A stretch of DNA of 64,000 bases, taken from Hypomyces perniciosus (lineage: Eukaryota > Ascomycota > Sordariomycetes > Hypocreales > Hypocreaceae). The notes under the pieces were generated by a model, which was not told the DNA's origin, did no database searches, and saw only the letters and a program-made list of their open reading frames with translations. The DNA lies in the NCBI GenBank assembly GCA_008477525.1, contig SPDT01000001.1, positions 5,297,289 through 5,361,288 of the forward strand, given 5' to 3'. Position numbers and translations under genes: made by a program. Of this stretch, positions 1 through 11,427 are shown one piece after another. Within the stretch, counting starts at the first letter, position 1. Each line of letters starts with the position of its first letter.

Positions 1-78
1 ATCAGCCGTATTCTTATTTTAGAGGCTCTTATTTGCGGAATATATTCCCAAGAAACGATGACAACAAGGCGTTCCATC

Positions 79-109
<31 letters not shown>

Positions 110-984
110 ATACATATGTATATGCATATGCGAGCGAAGTTATCATCGCTTATCCTTCAACCACTACACTATATTTCGGTTCAATATGAAAGGTCAGGTG
201 GAAATAACGCCAAACAGCACAGGCAGACGGCGCTCAAATTCCACTCGACGCCCAGCACTTCGGAGATTCACCACTAGACTACCTTTGCTTGTACCAATAT
301 CCGAGTCGCCAATGGAATCCGTTGACAGGGATGTGGTGGAGGAATGGGTGGCGGGCATGTCTCCCGTCGATTCTGTGTTGGACGAAGGAGGGGTAAAGAA
401 GGATGGCAACCAGGCAGCCCACCAGCAGCCTGCTACTCGAACGTCTTAGGAGGAATGCATAGGTACTATCTGGGAGGGGCGATAGAATGGAATTCACAGC
501 TTGCTGCCTTAGTAATTTCTACGATGGCATCCATTGTGTCAAGTAAACATATCTAGAATACAACAATCGATCCGATATATTGATGTTAAATTATAGCTGT
601 AATACAAAGATGCAATTCCACCACTCAAGACCCAGTATGTATGTACGCGTACGTACAAGTTAAAAGTTGAAAGTTCAAAACTGCCAGCAGGCCATACGTA
701 AATAGCGAAAAAAAGAAAAAGGTGGAGAAAACAAAAGGGAGAAAGAGAGAGAGAGGGCCCCTGTACTTCGTATCGTTGATGGATATGCTGCCTGGCCAGT
801 ATTAACCTTAAGTAGCGTATTGCCAGCCTTTGTCATCCGGTGTGCCAGCGACAGCAATTAGACAAGTCAGTCAGTCCATGGACAAATGGCCTTGCCCAAA
901 CTGAGGCGATTAGGGGAAAAAGATAAATTCCGAGATGGCGCACTATGAACGCCATGCACAGAGGTCGCAATCGTAAGCGTTAAA
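1..984. other. Intergenic, no convincing gene
   Basis: Short overlapping ORFs of 60-90 codons occur on both strands at 186-560 and 675-857, but none shows a recognisable domain or a splice pattern. The stretch contains an AT/GT microsatellite near 80-130, a GTACGCGTAC palindrome near 645 and a purine-rich GAGAGA tract near 740. Nothing else is seen. Confidence 0.5.
80..130. repeat. AT/GT microsatellite
   Basis: A run of alternating AT passes into ATGT and then GT dinucleotides, followed by ATATGC palindromic pieces. It is a simple repeat with no sign of coding. Confidence 0.8.
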
Positions 985-1633
985 ATGCTGAGCGTTCATC
1001 ACAGTCAGTCACGGGGAGGTCCGGAGCAAGTAATTCTGCAGGATGCAATCAACACCAGGAAAGGATTATCCAAATATGAGGAGCTGATCTTGGAGATTGA
1101 TGAAAAAATCGAGCCTTATTACTTTGCCCTTGCTGGCTTTTTTTCCTGGCTTTTATTGGCAGGCTTTCTGGTATCTCCGTCTACGTACGCTTCTGTGCAG
1201 CAGTCGAATGCTCTTGACAGCACTGGAAGAGTGGGAAAATCCATCACAGATGCGGTACGGAATGTTCCCTTGATCTACATCGCTTCTTTCGCTTGTTTGG
1301 GAGCAATAGCGGGCCTGGGATGGTTATGGTACAAATGGCACTACAACTACATTTGGATCAGCTGCTATATCATCGTGTAAGCCGATTTGATTCCCTCACA
1401 CGGCCTTATGTATCTAACCATCGCCAAGTCCTACTTTGACGCATTCGGCGCTGGGTTTAGGCTCAGCACTTCTCAATATTTATAGCATGCAGGGCGGGCA
1501 ATGGTCGATAACTGCGATCATCACCGTGACTATCATTGGGACATGGTTCGTGGTCTCTGCGGCATTATACATAATCTACGACCGAATCATGCTGCCAAAG
1601 CTCAAAGAAACACACGAGATACTGGTAGTTTAA
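985..1633 (+). CDS. Small four-helix membrane protein, copy A
   Basis: Two exons, 985-1376 and 1429-1633, join across a 52-bp intron (GTAAGC donor, CTAAC branch point, AAG acceptor) to give 198 residues. Residues 1-40 are soluble and charged. Four hydrophobic segments follow, near 45-65, 98-117, 135-155 and 160-182. It resembles a widespread but unnamed fungal membrane family that I recognise by pattern only. It is a paralogue of the protein at 22110-22734: the first exon (392 nt) and the intron (52 bp) have the same length in both, and the second helix pair starts at the same place. The ATG is the first in frame after stops. Function is unknown; the chromosomal neighbour is another membrane protein on the same strand. 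Confidence 0.75.
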
Positions 1634-2010
1634 ACCTTGAAGCTAGTTTCGCCGTCTCATAGTCGATAGTCTCTTTCTCATTCGTCACCACCCCTGCAGC
1701 CTGTTTTTTTTTTTCGCTTTCCAATAAGATCCTTGCGCAATTTCATGTCTACTACTACAAACGGCATACAACGCTGAATGCTCATTGGTTGAGTGTATTT
1801 CAAGATTGGGTGACTTTAGGCCAGCCTGCGTTCTTATACTTGTCTTTTCGCAACGCTACATCCCGATGTACATTTGTGAACTTTGCCATTATCAAAGATT
1901 AGTTAGCAATTGCAAAAATTATAAATATATACTATAAATAATTCGTTCGTGGATTTCGTGAAGGGGCTATAACGAAAGCTTCGCCGACTCTACGGTTAAA
2001 TCACTACACT
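1634..2010. other. Intergenic between two membrane-protein genes
   Basis: This AT-rich spacer has a T10 tract near 1705 and runs of ATAAATA near 1920-1940. It presumably holds the terminator of the upstream gene and the promoter of the downstream one. No ORF was recognised. Confidence 0.5.
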
Positions 2011-2811
2011 ATGAAAAGACTTTACAAATTTTTGCTTTTCGTTGCTCTACATCTCATACCAACAGCCGTGATTCTGTATTTCTCATGCAGGATACTTTCA
2101 AACCCTGAGAATAAAAAAGAGGGAATTGTTAAGTTTCTGGTTTGTATACTATATCCATCTACTGCATCTCGCTTTCGCCGACAAAGTTAACGCTTTTCCG
2201 TCAAGGTCAATCTAGATCTGTTTCGCCGCGACCTTCCTGGTGCACTTCAGGACATTGGCGGTAAAGCAACAAGCCTCGGGAACCTTGTCCCTAGCCCCGT
2301 AATCAGCGCTGTAGCATCTGTGGAGACGATCGTCAGCCAAGCTCTTAACAGTATCCCAAAGGGACGCTCTATCGGTACAAAGTACGACTGCATTATATAC
2401 AACGGACATTCCGATTGCAAAATCTTGCAAACGAAATCACAAGATGCCTTGCGGAGCATAGATTCTGTAGTGCCGCCTATCAGGCTATTCAACCGCCTGT
2501 TAAGCCACACGCCCTTGCTTGAGATTGTACTGGGGTTTGCGCTGGCCTGTAACCTAACATCCACTTCTGCATATGCATCTGTGTACTTCTTCCCTAGAGC
2601 TCGCTTTGTTTCAGTGGGACTTGGCCTGCTAGGATTTCTCTTTTTCCTATTATTTGCTGTATTCACTACAATGATTACGGGATTCGCAACCGCGCTTGGG
2701 AAACAGGGCTCAATTAGTCGCGGCGACGCATACGCTGGGGCAATCGGTAATATAATTTCTGCCTCTGCACATGCTGTGGTCTCGGTGGCATGCTTGTGGT
2801 GCGGCCTGTAG
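2011..2811 (+). CDS. Multipass membrane protein, possibly SUR7/PalI-like
   Basis: Exons 2011-2139 and 2206-2811 join across a 66-bp intron (GTTTGT donor, TCAAG acceptor) to give 244 residues. An N-terminal hydrophobic helix (about 5-25) is followed by a long soluble loop of about 120 residues with a cysteine pair spaced 11 apart. Three more hydrophobic segments occupy roughly 162-185, 192-215 and 222-244. One helix, a large extracellular loop with paired cysteines and then three helices is the layout of the SUR7/PalI family of cortical membrane proteins, but I see no diagnostic motif, so this is a guess from topology. The protein ends directly after the last helix. It lies 377 bp downstream of membrane protein A on the same strand. 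Confidence 0.65.
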
Positions 2812-3187
2812 ACGCTGAGCCGATCTAGATAGCAAGGATGAACAGATGCCGAATCTCTCTTATGATTCTGTATCTACCGTGTTGCTGTTCTGTTTCCAGC
2901 ATCAGGGGCTATCACATGTATCTTTTGTGCTTTTCATAATATGACTATATTATCTATTATTGACACCTATGCTTGAGGTTACTGTATGTATGATAAGGCA
3001 TGTCAAGAAACATTATCACTTCTGGCTGTGGGGCCAAAATAGCACAAAGAGACGCTATCAATAGCTTTCAGTTTGCTCACAACGATATAAGCTTCAAGGA
3101 AGCCGGCAGCCTTGGAATTAGTTCTTTCTCTTGACTGAAAGTTTGTTGCGCTCTCCGGACGCTAATAACGCCCTCTCAATCCCCAGT

Positions 3188-3595
3188 ATGTCGAGCAGTG
3201 TTTCTTCCGTCGATGAGTTACACTACCTACACTTACATGAGCGGATACACCAATTAGAAAATGATCTCCAAGAAAAACAGAGGCTCAATGACGAGCTTGT
3301 GCGACTGCTGGATGAAGAGTCACTAAAACGGGAGATGTTGGAATTTGACATCAACCAACACAAAGAGGCTCTTGTAGAAAAGGTGCAAGAACTAAAGGAG
3401 CGAGATCAAACCATTGACACCCAAAACTGTTTGTTGGGTTTTTCTTGGGCAGAAGCTCAGAAAATGACATTGTCTCAGCGCGAGAAAGACCAGACAATCA
3501 TGCTCCTGAATAGCCGCATCGAAAATCTCATGTCAAATACATCACAAGGTTGGACAGAGATGAATATGAGCAAAAAGCGAAAGTTTTCCCCGTAG
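3188..3595 (+). CDS. Small coiled-coil protein with C-terminal basic tail
   Basis: A 135-residue ORF starts at the first in-frame ATG; the open frame extends upstream to about 3131 without another ATG, so an upstream exon is possible. Residues 15-100 form heptad-rich E/K/L coiled coil. The last residues are a lysine/arginine patch (KKRKF), like a nuclear localisation signal. It follows two membrane-protein genes on the same strand and precedes the patatin gene. No enzyme domain is visible and function is unknown. Other coiled-coil genes in this window (20138, 34300, 41096) have the same general style, but direct homology to this one is not convincing. Confidence 0.5.
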   Translation: MSSSVSSVDELHYLHLHERIHQLENDLQEKQRLNDELVRLLDEESLKREMLEFDINQHKEALVEKVQELKERDQTIDTQNCLLGFSWAEAQKMTLSQREKDQTIMLLNSRIENLMSNTSQGWTEMNMSKKRKFSP

Positions 3596-4248
3596 TCGTC
3601 TAGCAATATACTATACTATACTTCCGCGGGATTTTTAAATAAGCACTATGGCAACATCGTTGTTACATAACATAGATATAATTTAGTAGCTGTTGGCAAC
3701 GCAGTGCAACAATCCTATGGGTCTCTTAAGTGATAAAGTGTAGGGTTAGGGTTAAAATTGGCAGGAGATTGGGGTAGTTGAGTACTGTAATCAAGTCACT
3801 ATTTATATTTAGTGGAACAAGTAGTTCGATTGAATGTGTACTGATATGTAACAGCCAGCTTGTATTTATGCCAAAGAGTGGAAGCTTAGGGCATCCATAT
3901 ACATTGACTGAATTTCGTGATCACGATTGGATTATTGCTCCTTTGGCTCGCCTTGAATCACGGTTGTTGATCTGGTATACTATTAGTGCGTCGTTCCGAC
4001 TATTAATCCATACCGGTTCATAGTAACGGCCATATTATAGTAACACTACACGCAGCGAGTGCGGAGTATAAGATAAACAATGTACATAAATCCAGGCCAC
4101 TCCACTAATAAAACTCATATTCCATATCTATATACATACATATCTGTATATATTGCAATCAATCTGCGGTGCTGTAAAGAATGATGTTCTGTATGTATGT
4201 ATGGCAACGCTATATTACAGTATTAGGCACGATTCCCACACATATATA
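3596..4248. other. Intergenic with telomere-like motif
   Basis: The stretch is AT-rich with repeated TATATA and CATACATA stretches just before the MITE. An ORF of 81 codons at 3778-4023 lacks any supporting feature. The only notable element is the TTAGGG-type repeat at 3741. Confidence 0.5.
3741..3754 (+). repeat. Short interstitial telomere-like repeat
   Basis: The bases read TAGGGTTAGGGTTA, just over two units of the TTAGGG telomere repeat of filamentous fungi. It is too short to prove a former chromosome end. Confidence 0.6.
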
Positions 4249-4708
4249 CAGTAGAGGCCGAAACGAGTGTCCGCGATTTGTCAATATAGAAAGTTTCTGG
4301 GCACAGACCATGCCTCTAATTTTCGTAGCCGATACTTCTATAAACGCAGCCCAACCGTGCCTTCTTAATGTCTACCTAATATTACATTAGACCAATTTCA
4401 CCATTATCATATAAAAGGGAACGGCAAGAAACAGCCGAAAGCCGCTCTAAACTCTCTATTAGTAGAAAAAAACCTTAGATCCATAAGCGCTATATTTTAA
4501 AGTTGCTGTTTCTGACTTTCAGGAGTAAGACGGATCAAAATCCCAATTTATAACATTAAAAAGCCATTTATGGCTTTTGTTAAGCTCATGCTAGAGAACA
4601 ACCTGCCAAGCTTTATGTATAGTAGTGGCTACAGCAGGCAGCAGTCTGGTCCGTGCCCAGAGAGTTTCTAAAGACACAAATGGCGGACACTGGTTTCGGC
4701 CGCTACTG
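4249..4708. mobile_element. MITE, 460 bp, Tc1/mariner-like ends (copy 1)
   Basis: The element begins CAGTAGAGGCCGAAAC and ends with the inverted GTTTCGGCCGCTACTG, flanked by TA on both sides as expected for a Tc1/mariner target duplication. The inverted ends are long (about 70 bp) and imperfect. The interior is AT-rich and non-coding, so it is non-autonomous. A second copy of the same length lies at 52351-52810 in the opposite orientation, and a degraded copy lies near 43735. Confidence 0.85.
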
Positions 4709-4887
4709 TACCACCGCCCACACAGTACCTTGATGAAACAACTCGGCCAGAAGTGGCTGCCTACGCTACTCACTGTATCTAGTCCATAAGTTGTTGAAAG
4801 ATAAACATTCAGTCTGAAATAGGCCGTGCCACTGACATATAAGATCATCAAGACACCCACATACCTAACCTGAAGGCCATAAGCATC

Positions 4888-7800
4888 ATGAGCAATTGCA
4901 GCCATACTGGGTGGCTAAGGCTGTGGAAGAAAAATCACCAAATCATTCTTGAAACATCGGACCGGCCACGCCAGCTTCTCAAAGACATTCAAAATGTAGA
5001 CGAACCTGTCGGTGTCATCATTTTGATCGGCAGCCAGACCAAGTCTCTTGTTTTCTCCACTCTCGGTCTAGAATACAGTCATCTGGCGGGCCGAAAATGC
5101 CATGGAGAATACCATCTACAAGTTTCACACCTTCGAGCCAAAAGACCGATCATCGTCGGCGATGGTGATATACCCCCCCATAATAGACTGCCTAGATCCT
5201 GTAAGCTGCAACATTGCCATGAGACGGCTGATCAACCTTTTTTGGAGCAAAAATCGATAGCAAAAGCGGTAGAGGCGTCCGACCACATCTATCACAGGCT
5301 GCTTTCTCCATTCGCAGATGTCGTCTGTATATTTGTTGCGGACATTGGAGGCATCGACAGCACTATACACCGCCTGACGGCATGGGCCGACAAGGGCCAG
5401 TCATCGACGTCGCCAATTCGCCCCGCATTGGTTCTTGTCGTAGCAAGGGGACAGAAAAAGCCGATGCTGAGTGCCATCAACGCTGTGTCGCTTGGGGATC
5501 ATTTTCGGCGCATCCGCGTCGTAACCATCTACAATAACACTCGTGGATTGAGATCAAAGAGAGTGCAATCGAAGATGTGCCAGCCTCTCCGTAAAGAGCT
5601 TCTCAGGTCCTTGGATCTCGTCCAACACGACCGACTTGACTCAGGCTTGCTCTTTTCGGCACGCCATACCGCAGAATTCCTCCTTGCCGCCCCGGAGAGC
5701 GCCGTCAAGTCGCCATGGGAGCCGTTTGATTTCATCAAAATTTCGAGAGCGAAGAACCCCACAGCCCCGGACCTTTCAGTGCATCTTATGGGCTTTCTAA
5801 AGCTAATTGATGATGCTGCTTCGTTGACAAGCTTTGCAATCCCACTCATAGCCTCCAGTTTCATTTTAGACCAGTACCCCCCCGGAATGCACTGTAAGCA
5901 TGACAATCATGACTTGCAACCTCTTAGGCGTACTCAAAGCTGAATTGTCTGCTAGCTTTCAAACCCCAGGATGTTTTTCGCACATTCTATCACGACGCAT
6001 GCATGCAAGTGAGCAAGGACCTGGAGACGTACCGAGAGGTGTCTAATCTTCCGACACTCCCATTTGACCTTATCCCCGTAATCCGGGACGAAGTTACCAA
6101 GCAATTCCATCGATATAAAGAACTCCAATCGTCAAAGGATTTACATCTACAGAACCTGGCCCATCTATGCAGGCATAGCACCTTCCCGCTATCGGAAGAG
6201 TCATGCCTCAGCTGTCTGCGGCGCAGGCCCCAATACCGCCTCCCATGCGGGCATTGGATATGCCAGATATGCGTCAGGATCTTCCACTGTCCGAGTCCAG
6301 AGGACACTTGGCTGTTCTGCGTCGACAAATGCATCCTTTGTGGGTTCGACACAGGCGACCTACGTATCCGTGTCAAACCAGACACCGCAACAGCTCGCGT
6401 GCTGAGCATCGACGGCGGGGGAACTCGAGGGCGAGCCCCCTTGGAATTTCTCCAGGTCTTGCAACACGTCGTCGCACTGCCGTATCCGGTGCAGCGAAAT
6501 TTCGATATCGTATACGGGACAAGCTCTGGTGACTCGAGATATCCGATCCTGTGTTCTCTGACGAACGCAAGCTGACCACCACGACAGGTGCCATGACTGC
6601 TTGTGCGCTTTACATTAATGGCTGGCCCATCGAGAAATGTATCGAGTATTTCGAGTTATCGTCAAAGTTGGCGTTCGAGAAGCGCCAGTTGTTTCGACTC
6701 TTCATATGTTTGTTCGGGCATCTCCCCATCATATCGCCAGTTGTTCAGTTCGTAATCTCGTTGTTAGTAGACAGTAAGTATTCGGCCGAAAGGCTAGAGA
6801 TGATACAGCAAGACGTTTACGGTCGGGACCGCGCCATCGTAGACTCCAAGGAAGCAAGTGAGATGGGCACATTGCTCGGCGTGACGCTCACTAGCACAGA
6901 CGATACAAGCACCTTCGTCGTGACTAACTACAACGGAGCCGGGGAGCGCCGTGACAATAGCAGTAAGCATCACCGCATACGGGACGATGAACACAAGCCT
7001 GACCACGTCCAGACTATAGCGCTCTCGACTCCAGCACTGGAATCCACAATGTACCTCTCTGGGAAATGTATGTTAAGCTTCAGAGAAAATCCCCTCCCCT
7101 CCCTCATCCTCAGACATATAGCAGCGTGCTAAGTCAAAGCAGTCTTCGCTGTTGTACTGCAGCGCCATAGTAAGTCGATTATAAGCTCGTCCGTTAGGCA
7201 TCCTGATGTTAAGCAGGGTTGGCAAAAGCTACTTTACTCCGCATCGCATTGAAGGTGTGGGGACCTTCCAAGACGGCGGTCTGACATTCAACAATCCTGC
7301 CTCAATTGCACTCAAAGAAGCAGCGGCCATCTTTCCAGCCGCGACGGAACCAAGCATTGTGGTGTCGCTGGGGACAGGCGCAACTTCGCCAAGTCATGAT
7401 AGCGATGCACCGAGGCGCGCTTTGTGGAAAGACTCATTTCCGGCCCGACTGTCCCGTGCTTTTTGGAAACAGGGCGACTCTAGTGATGCTTGGAAACAGT
7501 TGATGGCCCACCAAAAATTGGGCGGCCGCGGGGAGTTTTTCCGGTTCAACATCGAGTTCAAGGCCAAGCAACCTGCCTTGGACGACGTAGAGGGTATGGG
7601 CGAAATCAGTAGAATCGCGCGAGAGGCCGCACTTGGATCAGTCGCCATGGAAAAGCTCGCGAAATGCATTCGGGCCGAGCTGTTCCTTTTCGAGCTAGAC
7701 CCGGCTCATCCACCCCAGCTCGTATCTGGCAATTACGAAGGCGTAGGCTACATTCTATGTCGCCTGCGAGCGGGAACAGCAGAATTCGATGCGTTCATGC

Positions 7801-8129
7801 GTCAGCTACATCATGCCTGTGCTTCTTTCAGATGCCAAGGGCGAACACTGCCTGATAATTTTCAAGTGTCTCCTCATGTGATGATAAATGATGACGGGAA
7901 CTTTCGTCAAAGGGTAGCATTTCATTTACCGAGCCGACAACACCAGCTTGAAATCAGTCTACAAGAAGGCCCGTCATCTATCTGCCACATTAGTGGTTCG
8001 CCTTTTACTCTTGAACGGCTAATTAGACAGCAAAAACTGGATGCATACTTTGGCACAAGTGACCACCGGAAGCGGACGCGCGTAGATGATACAATGAAGC
8101 AGCCGCTGAAGCGTCAAAGGTTGCAGTGA
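4888..8129 (+). CDS. Patatin-like phospholipase with RING-like cysteine cluster (PLP)
   Basis: Six proposed exons: 4888-5893, 5956-6528, 6588-6962, 7013-7067, 7122-7169, 7214-8129 (990 residues). Residues 1-400 are the N-terminal region typical of large fungal patatins. A RING-like cluster starts near Cys419 (CLSC, then LPCGHWICQIC and CILC). The patatin core follows: the oxyanion loop DGGGTRG at 488-494, the nucleophile elbow GTSSG at 523-527 (Ser525) and the Asp of DGG near 706. All catalytic parts of a Ser-Asp lipid acyl hydrolase are therefore present. The C-terminus ends in a KRQR patch. Exon 5 borders are the least certain: a TAG acceptor at 7121 or an AAG acceptor at 7133 both keep the frame and give the conserved AAP stretch. 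PLPs are a classic Starship accessory family. Substrate is unknown. Confidence 0.85.
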
Positions 8130-9311
8130 TTTGGAAATTTTGCTGTGCCAGCACGCGACATTAACCACTGTTATGCATTCCTTATCCCACATCACGCTCT
8201 AGAGAAGAAAATATGCACCTTGCCTAGCTTTAACTACCGAGAACCTTGAAAAATGTGCGAAAATGGGTCGGCCAAGCAGGCCATATTTGCTAGGTTATAT
8301 CTAAATGTAATTGAGGATAGATGCCGGCTGGGGAATAAGAGTAGCCACCGACACGATGCGAGGGTCTAGGGTAAGCAACATGGACAAAGCAACCTCTGCT
8401 TGCATAGTTGGGAACAAATACTGCAGCGGCGGCTAGGGCGTCAGGAGAACCAAGGGGCGTAAAGCACACATTTGATGACTACCTTTCATAGCGGCTTTGA
8501 CATATCAAGAATGATGTGTTTTTTTTATATATAAATATCTATATATCTATATATATCGTTCTCTTGTCAGATTAACTGCTATAGCAAAAGTGTAGGCCTA
8601 CTGTATTTCACAGTAGTAGTTTGAATAATGTTATATACAGAAAACCGCCTTTCCACACTGGGTGGGGGACAATACTCATAGGGCCTACCAGGCGGACCAA
8701 TCAATTATGTGTGTACAGCTCGCCAAAGGCGTTGCTCACAGATAGGTAGTTAGGCAAGAAATAGCGCTCTCCTAATTTCACAGATATCTTCGTGCCCTGT
8801 GGAACTATCCACATGCTAATTGGGAAAGTCTTCGCCTAAATGCTGTGACGCTGGTTTGACCACCTGAAGAGTTGGCTCTGAGTCGTGTCTTTGGACTGTT
8901 TCCTGGCCGCCGCAGCCTAGGAAACCACTCTCAGCAATGTAGCTGTACCTTATCCAACATCTTTTACCCTTTAGCTGCAAGAGAAAGACCCAAATAAAAA
9001 AAGAGTATAACCACCCAGCCAGTAGTAACAGTAACATTTCTTCTAGCGGTACTCTGTAGTTTATGAGATCACGTACAACTTCTCTTCTTCACCATAAACA
9101 CCAGCACCACTATAACTTGAGTAATCATGATGCTCAACAGCAAAAAGGCATTATAAAATCTTGTATAACGGATTTCAGTAGGTAACCCTACATTTTATGA
9201 ACACAACCAAAGTGAGTCACTATTATCAAAACTTTAACCTGAGAAAACTAAAAGACCATAACCAATGTCGACTATCCTTTTTCTGGCCTGTTATTTTCCC
9301 CTAACTGAGCT
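8130..9311. other. Gene-free stretch
   Basis: This follows the patatin gene. It contains a T-rich and TATATA tract at 8518-8560 and one copy (minus orientation) of a short dispersed repeat at 8574-8635. The ORF at 8816-9037 on the minus strand has no supporting features. Confidence 0.5.
8574..8635 (-). repeat. Dispersed 60-bp repeat, copy 1
   Basis: Read on the minus strand it contains ACTACTACTGT, then ACAGTAGGCCTACACTTTTG. The same block recurs near 51229 and 56249 on the plus strand. It may be the end of an unrecognised transposon. Confidence 0.6.
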
Positions 9312-9674
9312 CTATAGAAAGGTACTCAATACTTCTATTGTTTCCTTTTTACACTTCTGCAGGCTCTCTTGAGCTCTATGTACGTTCCTATTTCTCTCTT
9401 GCACCCCAAGTAAAACTGCGTTCTCCTGGCTGGCAAGGGCAGCTAAGAATGAGGATGCTAACCGGATTGTGGCTTCGGCTTTCTCAACGCTCACTGCGAA
9501 TCTTGTACTGGTTTGTTGGCTTTTCTTCCCGGCCATTCGAGCTTCGAGTTTCTTTGCCCGGTCGTCATTGGCACATTGGGTTATCTCATCAGCTTTTGCT
9601 GTAACAAAGATTCGACGTTGACCTTTCGTAATGCGTCGGACATTGTCGGGTAGTCGGATCCGTGGCATCTCCAT
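9312..9674 (-). CDS. Hypothetical 120-residue charged helical protein
   Basis: A single ORF begins at an ATG at 9674. The sequence is rich in K, R, E, Q and A and likely helical throughout, with a basic first half (KGQRR, KKLEARMAGKK). No known domain is recognised. It could be an uncharacterised small gene or a chance ORF; composition and length support it only moderately. It lies between the patatin gene and the bZIP remnant. Confidence 0.35.
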   Translation of the reverse strand: MEMPRIRLPDNVRRITKGQRRIFVTAKADEITQCANDDRAKKLEARMAGKKSQQTSTRFAVSVEKAEATIRLASSFLAALASQENAVLLGVQERNRNVHRAQESLQKCKKETIEVLSTFL

Positions 9675-10310
9675 AATGCCAGTCTAATTTATTGTCCGCG
9701 GCGGAGATGTCGTTTTGTTTTAATTACAGAGAATAGACAAGTCATATAGGCATGGCCATCCCAATCAGGCTGTCACGACCGAATGCCACTAATGACCTAG
9801 ATATTCTCGTTACGTTGCAGATTACTGTTCAGGTAGCTCCGCGCGTTGGGTGTGGCGTTGCCCTCCTAAACTCGGACGATGAGCTATTAGTAATTCAACC
9901 CGATCATCAGGGTGGTAATCTTAACAGTCAAGCTACCACTAAACACCTTGGTTACTGATGGAGTAAAGGTGCTCCCTAGCGGGGCCATTGCCGGCTCGGC
10001 GAGAACTTGTCTAATCATCTTCCGGTCTGTATCCATATAAAGGGCTCTATTGCTCTCCCATGTCTGGAAGCTAGCTGGCGACGGAGAAATGAGGCCAGGA
10101 TGAGCAGCCGTTTCCAGTTTATACCTGCCCTTTAGAGCTTTTTGACGTACGTTGGCCTTTGCCTTTCATTCCGTTTCTTCCTGCCACTTTCCATTTTCCC
10201 CATTCACAACCCGGCTAAGTCCAACTCTTGCTCAAGAGCCAGATTCTGCTCCGTCTCCTAGCGGTTAAAGCACACTTCATAAGTGCAAGTATAGGAAAGG
10301 CACTCTCAAC
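9675..10310. other. Intergenic upstream of the bZIP-like gene
   Basis: No supported gene. Pyrimidine-rich sequence at 10140-10260, typical of fungal promoters, leads to the ATG at 10311. Confidence 0.45.
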
Positions 10311-10895
10311 ATGAAGATCAATTCTCTGCTCAATCCCGCGCCACAGTGGACAGCACCAGACCACACAGCATATGGGCAACTAATTGCAAGTGTCGGCGAA
10401 CCTGCACTGTCCAGCCGATCCTCCCATGTTCAGCCTATTCAAAATTTCTGCCCTTACTACGACCACTATCAGGCAGGACGAACTGGACCTATTGGGATTC
10501 ACCAACCTCTGGGAACGGAATCCGAAAATCGCGATCAAACAGTTACTCTAACGAGACCGGACTCCCAGCTGGGTGACCTTTACAGTCAACTACAGGCATT
10601 GAAAGGAATGAAATATCTCTATATGCTTCTGCCAGGAAATGAGGCACCAATTCAGGTTCCGATAGACCGTTCAAAGGCATCGAAGGAAATGGACCAGAAA
10701 CGACGGCGTGGTGCTAGGGTGTCGACACGCTATCGCAATAGGCGAGCGGTACTGGTCGAGATTACCGAAAATAAAGAAAAGCTGCAACAGGTACTGCAGT
10801 AACTTGAGCATCTTGCACAGCTGAGGGATTTATACCAAGATGAAATCGGCCGACTCAGGGATTTTTTGTGTCGGGTATTGGTGGTGGAGAGATAG
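10311..10895 (+). pseudogene. bZIP transcription factor, zipper interrupted
   Basis: The frame starts at ATG 10311. It contains a PGNEAPIQVPID stretch typical of a fungal bZIP family, then a basic region near 122-142 (KRRRGARVSTRYRNRR). An in-frame TAA at 10800-10802 ends the protein at 163 residues, just inside the leucine zipper. The same frame then continues with a plausible zipper (LAQLRDLYQDEIGRLRDFL) to a TAG at 10893-10895. Two basic-region positions that contact DNA in family members look altered: the expected Asn is Gly and the expected Ala is Val. Either this is a nonsense mutation or a 30-nt GT-AG intron (from 10791) is removed; 30 nt would be unusually short. I favour a decayed gene. 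It lies in the cargo-like block between PLP and DUF3723. Confidence 0.6.
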
Positions 10896-11427
10896 CTGTC
10901 TCAGGAGCCGTTAATGCCGATGACAGGCAGTTATGGAAGGGAAATGAATATCACTGCGTAGGCCTGCCCTTTTTCACATAGGTGCCAATTGCCCCTTTCG
11001 TTTCGGTCCTTGTCATTTTGGTACGTACGTATTTAATATGAAATGGATGATTGCGTCAGTTTAACAGGTTTCGTGGCTCATATCATCGTATCTTAGATCC
11101 AACAATCGCAAGCCTCATTTACACAATCCCATTCCAGCAATGATTCTTCTACTCTCAGCGGCTCCAAGTGAGGGTGATTAAGGAGAGGGAAGGATATATC
11201 TGGTTTCGTGTTGTCGTGCGGAAGGAAAGCACAGAAGCGTGATTGGTTCCGCCATCTGTACATAATCTCAATGATCTGAGCCTGCCTGCTTTAGCTACAT
11301 TCCGCCACACCGGGTAGCTTTATTTCAGGGTGTTTCCTACCGTACAAGCACCTCGTACATGCGACTCCCTGATTGAACTATGGACGTTATAAGCTAGCGC
11401 TTGTTGGCAGTCGCCGGTATCTAGAGC
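10896..11427. other. Intergenic
   Basis: No gene seen. The missing C-terminal half of the neighbouring minus-strand Zn2Cys6 factor would be expected here, but reading the minus strand gives no match. Confidence 0.4.

Noticed and set aside
186..560. Overlapping ORFs on both strands as a gene
   Set aside because: Several frames are open at once, none has a domain or a splice partner, and lengths of 60-90 codons are expected by chance.
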